Below, piece after piece: positions 8,614-17,464 of a stretch of 61,921 nucleotides of DNA. This stretch comes from Flavobacterium sp. (GTDB lineage Bacteria; Bacteroidota; Bacteroidia; Flavobacteriales; Flavobacteriaceae): assembly GCA_003497625.1 (NCBI GenBank), contig DNNO01000028.1, positions 1 to 61,921 of the forward strand. Direction: 5' to 3'. Each line of letters begins with the position of its first letter. The stretch's first letter is position 1. The notes beneath the pieces are model-generated. The model was not told the origin of the DNA. It worked only from the letters and a program-made list of their open reading frames with translations, and ran no database searches. A program made the position numbers and the translations under genes.

Positions 8614-9062
8614 TGACAACCTTCAAACCATTAGAAATAAAAGATATTTCAGTCATCACTCAAATGATGCAGGATTTCTATGCGATTGATAATTATCCAA
8701 TGGATATTGAAGTAGCTAAAAATTTGTTTCAGGAATTTATTTCGAATGACCATCTTGGAAAATCTTGGTTGATTTATTCCGAAAATGAAATTGTAGGTTA
8801 CATCATTCTTACTTTTATTTTCAGTTTCGAATATGGTGGAAAAATTGCTTTTGTAGACGAATTATTCATCAAAGAAACCGCTCGTGGAAAAGGAATTGGA
8901 AAAGAAGCCATTCAGTTTATTCAGCGAGAAGTTCCTAAATTATCGTTAAAATTACTGTATTTAGAAGTCGAACCACGTAACGAAAACGCACAAAAATTGT
9001 ATCTTGCACACGATTTTGAACTTCACAATCGAAAATTAATGAAATACAAAGTCACTAAATAA
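8613..9062 (+). CDS. GNAT family N-acetyltransferase
   Basis: 149 residues. GNAT fold: FVDELFIKETARGKGIGKEAIQFI contains the acetyl-CoA pyrophosphate-binding loop (R-G-K-G-I-G), and LEVEPRNENAQKLYLAHDF is the typical C-terminal motif B. The acyl acceptor is unknown. Translationally coupled to waaA (TAATG overlap), so modification of a lipopolysaccharide-related molecule is possible but not shown. Confidence 0.88.
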   Translation: MTTFKPLEIKDISVITQMMQDFYAIDNYPMDIEVAKNLFQEFISNDHLGKSWLIYSENEIVGYIILTFIFSFEYGGKIAFVDELFIKETARGKGIGKEAIQFIQREVPKLSLKLLYLEVEPRNENAQKLYLAHDFELHNRKLMKYKVTK

Positions 9063-9072
9063 AATTATACCT

Positions 9073-11226
9073 ATGAAATTTTTAAAATTACTACTTGTTT
9101 TAGTTGTTTTCCAAGTTCAAGCGCAACAAGGAGGCATGTGGATTCCTTCGTTATTAAAAGGAACCAACGAAAAAGAAATGAAAGCTTTGGGAATGAAAAT
9201 TAGTGCCGATGATATTTATTCGGTAAATAATTCCAGCTTAAAAGATGCTGTTCCTCATTTTGATGGCGGTTGCACAGCAGAAATGATTTCTCCAAAAGGA
9301 CTTTTATTAACCAATCACCACTGTGGTTATGACAACATTCAAAGTCATTCTACAGTTGAAAATGATTATTTAACGAATGGTTTTTGGGCTTACAAAATGG
9401 AAGAAGAATTGCCAAACAAAGATTTAACGGTAACTTTCATCATTAAAATTGAAGATGTAACCACTAAAATTTTTGAAGGTGTTTTAAATCTTCCTTCGGA
9501 AAGCGATAAACAAAAGAAAATCCAACAAAATATCGCGGCTTTAAATAAAAGTTACTCAAGAGAAGCTTGGCAAGAAACAATGATTCGTGCTTTTTACGAT
9601 GGAAACCAATACTTATTATTTGTAACTGAAACATTTAAAGATGTTCGTTTAGTGGGTGCACCACCGAGTTCAATTGGAAAATTTGGTTCGGATACTGATA
9701 ACTGGGTTTGGCCACGTCACACAGGAGATTTCTCTTTATTTAGAGTTTATGCAGACAAAAACAATCGTCCTGCTGACTATTCAAAAGACAACGTTCCTTA
9801 TACTCCAAAACACTTTTTACCAGTTTCGGCAAAAGGAATTCAGGAAAACGATTTTACAATGGTAATGGGTTATCCTGGAAGAACTCAGGAATATTTACCA
9901 TCATTTGCCGTAGAACAAATTGTAAATGATTTGAATCCGGCTAAAATTGAAATTCGTGATGCCGCTTTAAAAGTGCAAGATGGTTTCATGAGAAAAGACA
10001 ATGCAATTAAAATTCAGTACGCCTCAAAATATGCTGGTGTTGCGAATTATTGGAAAAAATGGATTGGCGAAACGAAAGGTTTGAAAAAATCCAATGCAGT
10101 TGCGATCAAAAAAGATTTTGAGAAGAAATTCCAAGAAAGAGTCAATAAAGCTGGTAAACAAGCTGAATTCGGAACTATTTTAGCTGATTTCGAAAAGAAC
10201 TACAAAGACATTAGAGAATATGCTATTGCTAGAGATTACTTTACAGAAGTTGTTTTACGTAATTCAGAAATTTTATCTTTTGGATACCGTTTGTATCAAT
10301 TAGAACAAGTATACAATACAAAAGGCGAACAAGCATTTAATGACAGAAAGAACAATTTAATTTCAGGATTTGAAGGTTTATATAAAGATTACAGCGCTCA
10401 AGTTGATGAGAAAGTTTTTGAACAATTAATTAATTTGTATGCTACAAAATCACCAAAACAGTTTTTACCTGAAAGTTTAAACAATATTAATGCTTCAAAT
10501 TTAACTGCAAGTGTATTTGGTTCATCTAAATTGACGAACTATAATGGTTTGAAAGAAGTATTGAATGGTGATGCAAAATCGGTTTTAGAAAAATTAAATC
10601 AAGATAAAGGATATCAATTGGTGAAATCAATTGCTGATAGTTACCAAAAAAATGTTGCGCCTAAGTTTGATGAGATTAACTTAAAAAATATCGCATTACA
10701 AAGAACCTACATGAAAGGTATTATGGAATTTTTCCCTAACGATAGAATTTTCCCTGATGCTAATAGTACACTACGTGTAACCTATGGAAAAGTAAAAGGC
10801 TACAAACCAAGCGATGCAGTTATTTACGAACCAGTTAGTTATTTAGATGGTGTTATCGAAAAATATATTCCTGGCGATTACGAATTTGACGTTCCAAAGA
10901 AATTAATCGATTTGTATAATGCGAAAGATTACGGAAGATATGCCGATAAAAACGGAAAAATGCCATTAGCGTTTATTGCAACCAACCATACTACAGGAGG
11001 AAATTCTGGAAGTCCGGCTTTAGATGCAAAAGGAAACCTTATTGGATTAAACTTTGATAGAGTTTGGGAAGGCACAATGAGCGACATTTATTATAGTCCA
11101 GAAATATGCAGAAACATTATGGTTGACGCTCGTTATATTTTATTTGTGATTGATAAATTTGCAGGTGCGAAAAACCTTATAGAGGAAATGACAATTGTTT
11201 ATCCTAAGTCACAAAAAGCCAAATAA
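9073..11226 (+). CDS. S46 family dipeptidyl peptidase, DPP11-like
   Basis: 717 residues with a signal peptide (cleavage about residue 18, VQAQ). Trypsin-like serine peptidase of family S46 that removes dipeptides in the periplasm. Likely triad: His83 (TNHHCGYD), Asp219 (HTGDF) and Ser645 (GGNSGSP). Arg663 (NFDRVWEG) lies exactly 18 residues after the nucleophile, the same offset as Ser655-Arg673 in Porphyromonas gingivalis DPP11, where the arginine sets specificity for Asp/Glu at P1. DPP7-type enzymes have glycine there. I therefore infer an acidic-residue-specific enzyme. It follows the GNAT gene by ten bases. Confidence 0.92.
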   Translation: MKFLKLLLVLVVFQVQAQQGGMWIPSLLKGTNEKEMKALGMKISADDIYSVNNSSLKDAVPHFDGGCTAEMISPKGLLLTNHHCGYDNIQSHSTVENDYLTNGFWAYKMEEELPNKDLTVTFIIKIEDVTTKIFEGVLNLPSESDKQKKIQQNIAALNKSYSREAWQETMIRAFYDGNQYLLFVTETFKDVRLVGAPPSSIGKFGSDTDNWVWPRHTGDFSLFRVYADKNNRPADYSKDNVPYTPKHFLPVSAKGIQENDFTMVMGYPGRTQEYLPSFAVEQIVNDLNPAKIEIRDAALKVQDGFMRKDNAIKIQYASKYAGVANYWKKWIGETKGLKKSNAVAIKKDFEKKFQERVNKAGKQAEFGTILADFEKNYKDIREYAIARDYFTEVVLRNSEILSFGYRLYQLEQVYNTKGEQAFNDRKNNLISGFEGLYKDYSAQVDEKVFEQLINLYATKSPKQFLPESLNNINASNLTASVFGSSKLTNYNGLKEVLNGDAKSVLEKLNQDKGYQLVKSIADSYQKNVAPKFDEINLKNIALQRTYMKGIMEFFPNDRIFPDANSTLRVTYGKVKGYKPSDAVIYEPVSYLDGVIEKYIPGDYEFDVPKKLIDLYNAKDYGRYADKNGKMPLAFIATNHTTGGNSGSPALDAKGNLIGLNFDRVWEGTMSDIYYSPEICRNIMVDARYILFVIDKFAGAKNLIEEMTIVYPKSQKAK

Positions 11227-11324
11227 TTACAAAATTTTTAGAAAATAAAAAGTTTGGCACGCCATTTGAAATAAAGCATTTCGGAATCCAAAGAAAAAAA
11301 ATTAAAAAAAATGTCTAAAAATAT

Positions 11325-11353
11325 TTTGACATGTTAAAAAATTTATATCTTTG
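11325..11353 (+). promoter_or_regulatory. Promoter of small lipoprotein gene (TTTG ... TANNTTTG)
   Basis: TTTG at 11325-11328 and TATCTTTG at 11346-11353, spaced 17 bases, a full match to the Bacteroidetes -33/-7 pair. It lies 36 bases before the ATG at 11390. Confidence 0.7.
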
Positions 11354-11389
11354 CTCCGAATTAATAATTAACCTTTATAATTTAGTAAG

Positions 11390-11596
11390 ATGAAAAAAGT
11401 TGTTTTAAGTTTAGCAATTGTTGCTGCTATGTTCGTATCATGTAAAGAAAATGCTGCTGAAGAAACTCCAGCTGTTGACTCAACTGTAGTTGAAACTCCT
11501 GCTGTTGAAGAAGCTCCTGTAGCTGATTCTACTGCTGTAGTTGCTGATTCTGCTGCTACTGCTGCACCTGCTGCTGAAGCTGCACCTGCTAAGTAA
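11390..11596 (+). CDS. Small Ala/Glu/Pro-rich lipoprotein, copy 1
   Basis: 68 residues. Signal peptide MKKVVLSLAIVAAMFVSC with lipobox FVSC (Cys18), then a low-complexity tail of Ala, Glu, Pro, Val and Thr with repeated 'VDSTVVETPAVEEAPVADST' units. The acidic tail is probably disordered. It begins C-K-E, like the small lipoproteins at 3234 and 11713. Good promoter upstream and strong terminator downstream suggest a highly expressed single-gene transcript. It is a tandem paralogue of the next gene. Function unknown. Confidence 0.75.
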   Translation: MKKVVLSLAIVAAMFVSCKENAAEETPAVDSTVVETPAVEEAPVADSTAVVADSAATAAPAAEAAPAK

Positions 11597-11618
11597 TTTA
11601 TTGCTGACAGAAAAAATC

Positions 11619-11645
11619 AAGCCCCACAATGTGGGGCTTTTTTTA
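11619..11645 (+). terminator. Rho-independent terminator
   Basis: Arms AAGCCCCAC / GTGGGGCTT with a 3-base loop and eight T's, 22 bases after the stop of the first small lipoprotein gene. Confidence 0.9.
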
Positions 11646-11712
11646 AATATAAAAAAAACAAAATAGTGAAAGTCTATTCAAAACAAAATTTTAACCTTTT
11701 ATAATTAAAAAA

Positions 11713-11940
11713 ATGAAAAAAGTTGTATTAAGTTTAGCAGTTGTTGCTGCTATGTTCGTTTCTTGTAAAGAAGCTGCTGCTGAAGCAGAAACTGTAGTTG
11801 ATTCTACTGCTACTGAAGTAACTGAAACTGTTGAAGCTGTTGCTGACTCTACTGCTGCTGTTGTTGATTCTACTATAACTAAAGTTGAAGAGACTACTAA
11901 AGTAGAACTTAAAAAAGCTGAAGAAGTTATTAAAAAATAA
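11713..11940 (+). CDS. Small Ala/Glu/Val-rich lipoprotein, copy 2
   Basis: 75 residues. Its first 20 residues are almost identical to those of the preceding gene (MKKVVLSLAVVAAMFVSCKE), and the A/T-rich leader 'AACCTTTTATAATT' also matches, indicating tandem duplication including the 5' untranslated region. The tail differs: 'VDSTATEVTETVEAVADST' units followed by a Lys/Glu helix (VELKKAEEVIKK). No clear -7 element lies between the copies, so transcription may rely on read-through of the intervening terminator or an atypical promoter. Function unknown. Confidence 0.75.
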   Translation: MKKVVLSLAVVAAMFVSCKEAAAEAETVVDSTATEVTETVEAVADSTAAVVDSTITKVEETTKVELKKAEEVIKK

Positions 11941-11960
11941 TTTTCGCTTATTTTTTAAAA

Positions 11961-11989
11961 AAAGTCCCGAAAAATCGGGACTTTTTTTA
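11961..11989. terminator. Rho-independent terminator, TCCCGA stem
   Basis: Arms AAAGTCCCGA / TCGGGACTTT, 4-base loop, T run. Ends the second small lipoprotein transcript and overlaps the 3' end of the convergent DUF1508 gene. Confidence 0.88.
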
Positions 11990-12340
11990 TTCTGATGGTC
12001 CAAATATATCTTCTGCAGATGAAAAGTCTAAAAACTCAGCTCTATCCGCGTATTTAATTATTTCATCTATTCCTTTTTGAAGTAGCAACTGTGTGGTATA
12101 TCTTCTACTTACCGCCACTTCATGCTCATCTAATATCAATCGAAAGAAAAACTTTCCACTAGAAGATTTAAAACGCATAAAAACACAACGTTCTAAAGAA
12201 CTTTTAAGCTTTTCTATCTCTTCTTCACATTCAAAACGCAATTCGAAATCGTTGCTCGTAAAAATAGTTTTCCCTTTTCTGGAAACAAACTCATATTTAT
12301 AAACTCCACTTAATCTTTGTGCGATTACAAATGTACCCAT
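11987..12340 (-). CDS. DUF1508 (YegP-like) protein
   Basis: 117 residues from the ATG at 12340. Starts MGTFVIAQRLSGVYKYEFVS and carries two YegP-type units (about residues 12-60 and 60-105: SRKGKTIFTSNDF..., SSGKFFFRLILDEHEVAVSR). A longer in-frame ATG at 12430 adds 30 hydrophobic/charged residues not typical of the family and runs over the likely promoter region, so it was not used. Cytoplasmic, function unknown. It overlaps the terminator of the convergent lipoprotein gene by three bases. Confidence 0.82.
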   Translation of the reverse strand: MGTFVIAQRLSGVYKYEFVSRKGKTIFTSNDFELRFECEEEIEKLKSSLERCVFMRFKSSSGKFFFRLILDEHEVAVSRRYTTQLLLQKGIDEIIKYADRAEFLDFSSAEDIFGPSE

Positions 12341-12415
12341 AATTATTATTGATAATTTTATAAAGAATTCTTTAAAGATAACAGAAAATTCTAAATTGAG
12401 AATTTTATAAACAAA

Positions 12416-12444
12416 AAAAGCTCCGAACAATGTTCGGAGCTTTT
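12416..12444 (-). terminator. Terminator of the tRNA transcript
   Basis: 14-bp arms (AAAAGCTCCGAACA and its complement) around a single-base centre, followed by T's when read on the minus strand. It lies directly behind tRNA-Leu. Confidence 0.88.
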
Positions 12445-12445
12445 G

Positions 12446-12531
12446 TACTCAAGGCGGGACTTGAACCCGCACGGGCATTACTACCCACTGGATTTTAAGT
12501 CCAGCGTGTCTACCAATTCCACCACTCAAGC
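12446..12531 (-). tRNA. tRNA-Leu (anticodon TAA)
   Basis: 86 bases. The minus strand begins GCTTGAGTGGTGGAATTGG. Anticodon arm CTGGA-CTTAAAA-TCCAG gives anticodon TAA; a class II variable arm and a GGTTCAAGTCC T-arm are present. The acceptor stem pairs with several G-T wobbles. The 3' CCA is not encoded. Confidence 0.95.
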
Positions 12532-12547
12532 AAATATTTTGGTATAG

Positions 12548-12620
12548 AGCGAAAAACGGGGTTCGAACCCGCGACCTCGACCTTGGCAAGGTCGCGCTCT
12601 ACCAGCTGAGCTATTTTCGC
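12548..12620 (-). tRNA. tRNA-Gly (anticodon GCC)
   Basis: 73 bases. The minus strand begins GCGAAAATAGCTCAGCTGG. Anticodon arm CGACC-TTGCCAA-GGTCG gives GCC; T-arm GGGTTCGAACCC; acceptor GCGAAAA pairs with TTTTCGC. CCA is not encoded. First gene of a two-tRNA transcript. Confidence 0.97.
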
Positions 12621-12675
12621 GTTTCGTATTATAATCTTTAAAGAACGTCGCTATACTTGTTCCGTATTGCGAGTG

Positions 12676-12705
12676 CAAATATAGTACATATTTTTATTCT
12701 TGCAA
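12676..12705 (-). promoter_or_regulatory. Promoter of the tRNA-Gly/tRNA-Leu operon
   Basis: On the minus strand TTG (12705-12703), 19-base spacer, then TATATTTG (12683-12676): a full -33/-7 match, about 55 bases before tRNA-Gly. Confidence 0.75.
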
Positions 12706-12770
12706 GTACTTTTTAAATAAAAATCGAAACTTTTTTATAACCTTTTGATAACGAATATTTTATTTTAAAA

Positions 12771-15392
12771 TTATTTTTTAACCAACATTCGTTTTATTTC
12801 GTTTAGCTTCATTAAAGCTTCAACAGGCGTTAAAGTATTGATGTCTATATTCATGATTTCTTCCTTAATATCTTCCAAAAGCGGATCATCTAAATTGAAG
12901 AAACTCAATTGCAATTCATCACTTGCCGATTTAATTCCGGATAATTCTTCGCTTGAATGTCTTTTTTCTAATTGTTTCAATAGTTTTTGTGCTTTTTGAA
13001 TCACAATTTGAGGCATTCCTGCCATTTTCGCTACGTGAATACCAAAACTATGCGCACTTCCACCTTTAACCAATTTACGAATAAATAAAACCGTGTCCTT
13101 TAATTCCTTTACCGAAACATTAAAATTCTGAATTCTATCAAACGTAACTTCCATTTCGTTTAATTCATGATAATGCGTGGCAAAAAGTGTTTTCGGTTTG
13201 TTTGGATGTTCGTGCAAATATTCTGAAATCGCCCAAGCAATTGAAATTCCGTCATAGGTTGACGTTCCTCTTCCTATTTCATCTAACAACACCAAACTTC
13301 TTTCTGAAATATTATTCAAAATCGAAGCGGTTTCATTCATTTCCACCATAAAAGTAGATTCACCCATCGAAATATTATCGCTCGCTCCTACTCTGGTAAA
13401 AATTTTATCCACTACACCCATTCTTACGATTTCTGCTGGAACAAAACTTCCCATTTGCGCCATTAACACAATCAAAGCGGTTTGACGCAAAATTGCAGAT
13501 TTACCCGACATATTCGGGCCGGTAATCATGATAATTTGTTGGGATTCTCTATCCAAATAAACATCATTCGAGATATACGGAATACCAACAGGCAATTGCT
13601 TTTCAATAACAGGATGGCGTCCTTCTTTAATTTCCAAATCGAAACTTTCATCTAAATCAGGACAAACGTATTTGTTATCAATCGCTAATTGCGTGAAAGA
13701 TGTCAAACAATCCAATTGCGCAATTAAATTAGCATTCAACTGAACATGTTTGATATAAGTAGCAATCCAATTCACCAACTGCTCAAACAACTGGGTTTCT
13801 AATTGATGGATTTTTTCCTCCGCACCTAAAATTTTAGATTCGTATTCTTTTAGTTCTTCCGTAATGTAACGCTCTGCATTCACTAAGGTTTGCTTGCGAA
13901 TCCATTCCGCTGGAACTTTATCTTTATGCGTATTTCGAACTTCGATATAATATCCAAAAACGTTATTGAACGAAATTTTTAACGAAGGAATTCCAGAAGC
14001 AGCACTTTCACGTTGTTCTAATTCTTCTAAATAGCCTTTTCCAGTGGATGAAATCGCTCTCAATTCATCTAATTCCGAATGAACCCCAACGGCAATTGCG
14101 TTTCCTTTATTCACACTTACTGGTGCATCTTCTTGAATGGTAGATTTGATTTTCTCGCGTAACAACTCGCAAGCGTGTAAACTATCTCCAATAACTCGTA
14201 ACGCTTCATTCGAACTTTCTAGAGCCAATGTTTTGATTGGAATAATCGCATCTAACGAATCTTTCAAGAAATTGACTTCTCTTGGTGAAATTTTACCTGT
14301 AGCCACTTTTGAAATCAAACGTTCTAAATCGGAAATTTGTTTGATTTGATATTGAATTTGCTGTAAAACTTCAGGATTGGTTTTTAAATACGAAATCACT
14401 TCATGACGACCTCTGATTTTTGAAATATCTTTCAACGGAAGCGCCAACCAACGTTTCAAAAGCCTTGCTCCCATTGGCGAAAGCGTTTTATCAATCACAT
14501 CTAAAAGCGTTACCGCATTTGGATTATAACTATGATATAATTCTAAATTTCGAATGGTAAATTTATCCATCCAAACGTAAGCATCTTCTGCAATACGTTG
14601 AATATTGGTAATGTGTTGTATCTTGTTATGTTGCGTTTCCGACAGATAATACAAAATCGCACCTGAAGCAATCAAACCTTCGGTTAATTCTTCTACACCA
14701 AAACCTTTTAGTGAATTGGTTTGAAAATGTTTAGTTAAACTTTCTAAAGCATAATCTTCCTTATATACCCAATCTTCCAAAAAGAAGGTATGAAAATCGT
14801 CACCAAAAATTGAGTTAAACTGATTTTTAAACTGTTTTGGAATTAAAATTTCACTCGGACGAAAGTTTTGCAATAATTTATCGATGTATTCTTCATTGCC
14901 TTGCGAAACTAAAAATTCACCTGTTGACACATCTAAAAATGCCACACCAAGTGATCTTTTTCCAAAATGAACTGCCGCTAAAAAGTTGTTTGACTTCGAT
15001 TGCAACACCTCATCATTCATAGAAACACCCGGCGTAACTAATTCCGTAACCCCACGTTTCACAATAGTTTTAGTCATTTTTGGATCTTCTAATTGGTCGC
15101 AAATAGCAACTCGAAGTCCGGCTTTAACTAACTTGGGTAAATAGGTATTAATGGAATGATGTGGAAATCCTGCCAAAGCAGTTTCGGTTTCAGAACCAGC
15201 ACCACGTTTAGTTAATGTAATTCCTAAAATTCCTGCGGCACGAACAGCATCTTCTCCAAAAGTTTCATAAAAATCGCCCACACGAAACAACAAACACGCA
15301 TCGGGATATTTGTTTTTTATCTCGTTGTATTGCTTCATTAAAGGTGTTTCCTTGGGTGCCTTATCGGGAGTTGCTGCAGATTTTTTAGCCAC
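12771..15392 (-). CDS. mutS: DNA mismatch repair protein MutS
   Basis: 873 residues from a GTG at 15392. Recognises mismatches and recruits repair. Phe41 and Glu43 ([10 protein letters not shown]) form the mismatch-wedge motif, the core and clamp domains follow, and the ATPase has Walker A GPNMSGKS plus [12 protein letters not shown]. The longer frame to 15458 would start at TTG and add 22 residues ([15 protein letters not shown]...) unlike the family. The GTG gives [11 protein letters not shown], the usual short basic leader before [12 protein letters not shown]. Divergent from the TrmH-type gene. Confidence 0.96.
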   Translation of the reverse strand: MAKKSAATPDKAPKETPLMKQYNEIKNKYPDACLLFRVGDFYETFGEDAVRAAGILGITLTKRGAGSETETALAGFPHHSINTYLPKLVKAGLRVAICDQLEDPKMTKTIVKRGVTELVTPGVSMNDEVLQSKSNNFLAAVHFGKRSLGVAFLDVSTGEFLVSQGNEEYIDKLLQNFRPSEILIPKQFKNQFNSIFGDDFHTFFLEDWVYKEDYALESLTKHFQTNSLKGFGVEELTEGLIASGAILYYLSETQHNKIQHITNIQRIAEDAYVWMDKFTIRNLELYHSYNPNAVTLLDVIDKTLSPMGARLLKRWLALPLKDISKIRGRHEVISYLKTNPEVLQQIQYQIKQISDLERLISKVATGKISPREVNFLKDSLDAIIPIKTLALESSNEALRVIGDSLHACELLREKIKSTIQEDAPVSVNKGNAIAVGVHSELDELRAISSTGKGYLEELEQRESAASGIPSLKISFNNVFGYYIEVRNTHKDKVPAEWIRKQTLVNAERYITEELKEYESKILGAEEKIHQLETQLFEQLVNWIATYIKHVQLNANLIAQLDCLTSFTQLAIDNKYVCPDLDESFDLEIKEGRHPVIEKQLPVGIPYISNDVYLDRESQQIIMITGPNMSGKSAILRQTALIVLMAQMGSFVPAEIVRMGVVDKIFTRVGASDNISMGESTFMVEMNETASILNNISERSLVLLDEIGRGTSTYDGISIAWAISEYLHEHPNKPKTLFATHYHELNEMEVTFDRIQNFNVSVKELKDTVLFIRKLVKGGSAHSFGIHVAKMAGMPQIVIQKAQKLLKQLEKRHSSEELSGIKSASDELQLSFFNLDDPLLEDIKEEIMNIDINTLTPVEALMKLNEIKRMLVKK

Positions 15393-15490
15393 AATTTGTA
15401 ATTTTAAGTATGATTGCGAAGGTAATAATTTCAAAGACAATGACAATATCAATTTCAAAAATCAAGTTTTAAAGTTTTATAATTAATCTT

Positions 15491-15498
15491 TACTTTTG
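15491..15498 (+). promoter_or_regulatory. -7 element abutting the TrmH-type gene
   Basis: TACTTTTG ends only four bases before the ATG at 15503, so transcription would begin at or near the start codon. Confidence 0.45.
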
Positions 15499-15502
15499 CG
15501 AC

Positions 15503-16030
15503 ATGAGAAAATTAGCCAACGCAGAATTAGAACGTAAAAACGTAAACGAGTTTAAAGAAGCTCCAAAAACACCAATTATTGTAATCTTAGATGACATTAG
15601 AAGTTTGCATAATATTGGTTCCGTTTTTAGAACTTCGGATGCTTTTTTGATTGAAAAGATTTATCTGTGTGGTATTACGGCTGTTCCTCCGAATAAAGAA
15701 ATTCACAAAACGGCTCTTGGCGCTACTGAAACTGTGACTTGGGAATATGCAAAAGACGTTTTAGAAGTAGTGAATCAATTGAAATCAGAAAATGTAAAAG
15801 TGTATTCGGTGGAACAGACTGAAAATGCAATTATGTTGGATGATTTTCAACCAGAAACCAATACAAAATATGCCTTAATTTTTGGAAACGAAGTAAAAGG
15901 TGTTTCTCAGGAGGCTATTAATTTAAGCGATGGCGTGATTGAAATTCCACAATTGGGAAGCAAACATTCTTTGAATATTTCAGTGAGTGCTGGGATTGTG
16001 ATTTGGGATTTATTTCAAAAACTTCAATAG
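15503..16030 (+). CDS. TrmH/SpoU family RNA 2'-O-methyltransferase
   Basis: 175 residues, SPOUT fold without the extra N-terminal substrate domain. The three SpoU motifs are present: DDIRSLHNIGSVFRTSDAF (motif 1), IFGNEVKGVS (motif 2) and IPQLGSKHSLNISVSAGIVIWD (motif 3), which build the knotted S-adenosylmethionine site. The target RNA (tRNA or rRNA) cannot be assigned. The start at 15503 sits four bases after a TANNTTTG element, suggesting a leaderless message. Confidence 0.9.
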   Translation: MRKLANAELERKNVNEFKEAPKTPIIVILDDIRSLHNIGSVFRTSDAFLIEKIYLCGITAVPPNKEIHKTALGATETVTWEYAKDVLEVVNQLKSENVKVYSVEQTENAIMLDDFQPETNTKYALIFGNEVKGVSQEAINLSDGVIEIPQLGSKHSLNISVSAGIVIWDLFQKLQ

Positions 16031-16206
16031 AAATCTTATTATTTAAACGCAAAGTCGCAAAGTTTTTCGCAAAGGACGCCAAGAAATTTATGTGAAATTG
16101 TTTTTATAAAGAGACGCTTTAACTACGTTTAATCTTCGATTTCAGCGTGACAAGTCTAGAAGGAGAAAATCAGTAAAAATCAGCGTTTCGCTTAAGCGAA
16201 TCCGTT
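16031..16206. repeat. Intergenic repeat debris (CGCAAAG and TTCGCTTAAGCGAA units)
   Basis: 176 bases without a gene. It holds three CGCAAAG words at 16048, 16056 and 16068, a GAGACGC half-site near 16112 matching the stem of the 6118-6149 hairpin, and a perfect 14-base palindrome TTCGCTTAAGCGAA (16187-16200) before an 'AATCCGTTTTATCCGCG' stretch. This mosaic is typical of dispersed intergenic repeats in flavobacteria. Confidence 0.55.
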
Positions 16207-17349
16207 TTATCCGCGTGCTGATACTATTTTTCTATTAATTTCATTCAACAAAAACACATAATCCTCCTGCTTTTTCACAAAATCTAAATCCGAGACATCA
16301 ATAATCAAGACATTTAAATCGGTTTGAGTTTTGATGTAATCTAGATAACCTTGATTGATTTTTTCTAAATAATCCGCTGGAATTTCTTGTTCGTAACTTC
16401 TGCCACGTTTCTTGATATTTTCCAACAATCTTTCGGTGTTTTGATACAAATACACATATAAATCTGGTTTTGGCATTTCTTTGTGAATGATGTCAAACAT
16501 GGTTTTGTACAAACGAAATTCATCTTCTTGAAGCGTTACTTTAGCAAAAATCAACGATTTGAAAATATGATAATCGGCAACCACAAAATCTTTAAACAAA
16601 TCAAATTGCGCCAAATCATCAGATAATTGTTGGTATCTATCGGCTAAAAATGACATTTCTAATGGAAACGCGTAGCGACTTTGGTCTTTGTAAAACTTTG
16701 GCAAGAATGGATTATCAGCAAAACGTTCCAATACTAATTTGGCATTGCAATCTTCCGCTAACTTTGTTGATAAAGTGGTTTTTCCGGCGCCAATATTTCC
16801 TTCAATCGCTATATAATTGAATTGCTGTAATTGTAGTTTTTCAATTGGAGAAACTATTGAATCAACTGCTTTTATTTCGCTTTTGTCTTCGCTTTGAAAT
16901 AATAGTTGCGCAATAGATTTTTTCAACGTTGGATGTTCCCAATTTAAGCCTAAATCTAACATCGGTTGTAATACAAATTTTCGATTTTGCATTAACGGAT
17001 GTGGAATTTGTAAATTCTCGGTTGAAATAAGTTCTTCATCAAAAGCAATGATATCTACATCAATTATTCGAGCTTGATAACCTGAATCTTTGGAACGAAC
17101 TCTTCCTAACTTCTTCTCTATTTTCAAAACCTGATTCAAAATTTTTTGAGCCGATTTTGATGTGTGAATTAAAATCGCAGCGTTATAAAAAGGTTCGCTT
17201 TCAAAACCCCAAGCTGGCGTTTCATAAATTTTAGAAACCTTTACAACTGTCGCTACTTCGTTATGAATCAAATCAATACAAGACTGAATCGTTTCTAATC
17301 GATTGCCTTGATTACTTCCTAATGATAAAATGACTTGATGTTGACTCAT
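16207..17349 (-). CDS. folK: Fused HPPK (FolK) and deoxynucleoside kinase
   Basis: 380 residues from the ATG at 17349 (MSQHQVILSLGSNQGNR). Residues 1-150 are 2-amino-4-hydroxy-6-hydroxymethyldihydropteridine pyrophosphokinase: LSLGSNQG, YETPAWG, and Asp97/Asp99 in RIIDVDII. Residues 175-380 are a deoxynucleoside kinase: P-loop EGNIGAGKT (183-191), LERF, then a lid region KKRGRSYEQ. The junction is one continuous frame. One polypeptide thus couples folate synthesis to deoxynucleoside salvage. An upstream in-frame start at 17418 adds an unsupported basic leader. Confidence 0.93.
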   Translation of the reverse strand: MSQHQVILSLGSNQGNRLETIQSCIDLIHNEVATVVKVSKIYETPAWGFESEPFYNAAILIHTSKSAQKILNQVLKIEKKLGRVRSKDSGYQARIIDVDIIAFDEELISTENLQIPHPLMQNRKFVLQPMLDLGLNWEHPTLKKSIAQLLFQSEDKSEIKAVDSIVSPIEKLQLQQFNYIAIEGNIGAGKTTLSTKLAEDCNAKLVLERFADNPFLPKFYKDQSRYAFPLEMSFLADRYQQLSDDLAQFDLFKDFVVADYHIFKSLIFAKVTLQEDEFRLYKTMFDIIHKEMPKPDLYVYLYQNTERLLENIKKRGRSYEQEIPADYLEKINQGYLDYIKTQTDLNVLIIDVSDLDFVKKQEDYVFLLNEINRKIVSARG

Positions 17350-17464
17350 ATTGGCAAAATAACAAACAATTTTAGACTTATAATTTACCTTTCTTGTTTT
17401 TTTATGAACATGTAACAATTTTATGATTTTAACTACTAATTAGGTAATTAATAAATAAATTGAA

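Noticed and set aside
16207-17349. Frameshift or assembly artefact joining two genes
   Set aside because: The HPPK and kinase halves share one uninterrupted frame with a sensible linker, and I recall the same fusion in other flavobacteria.
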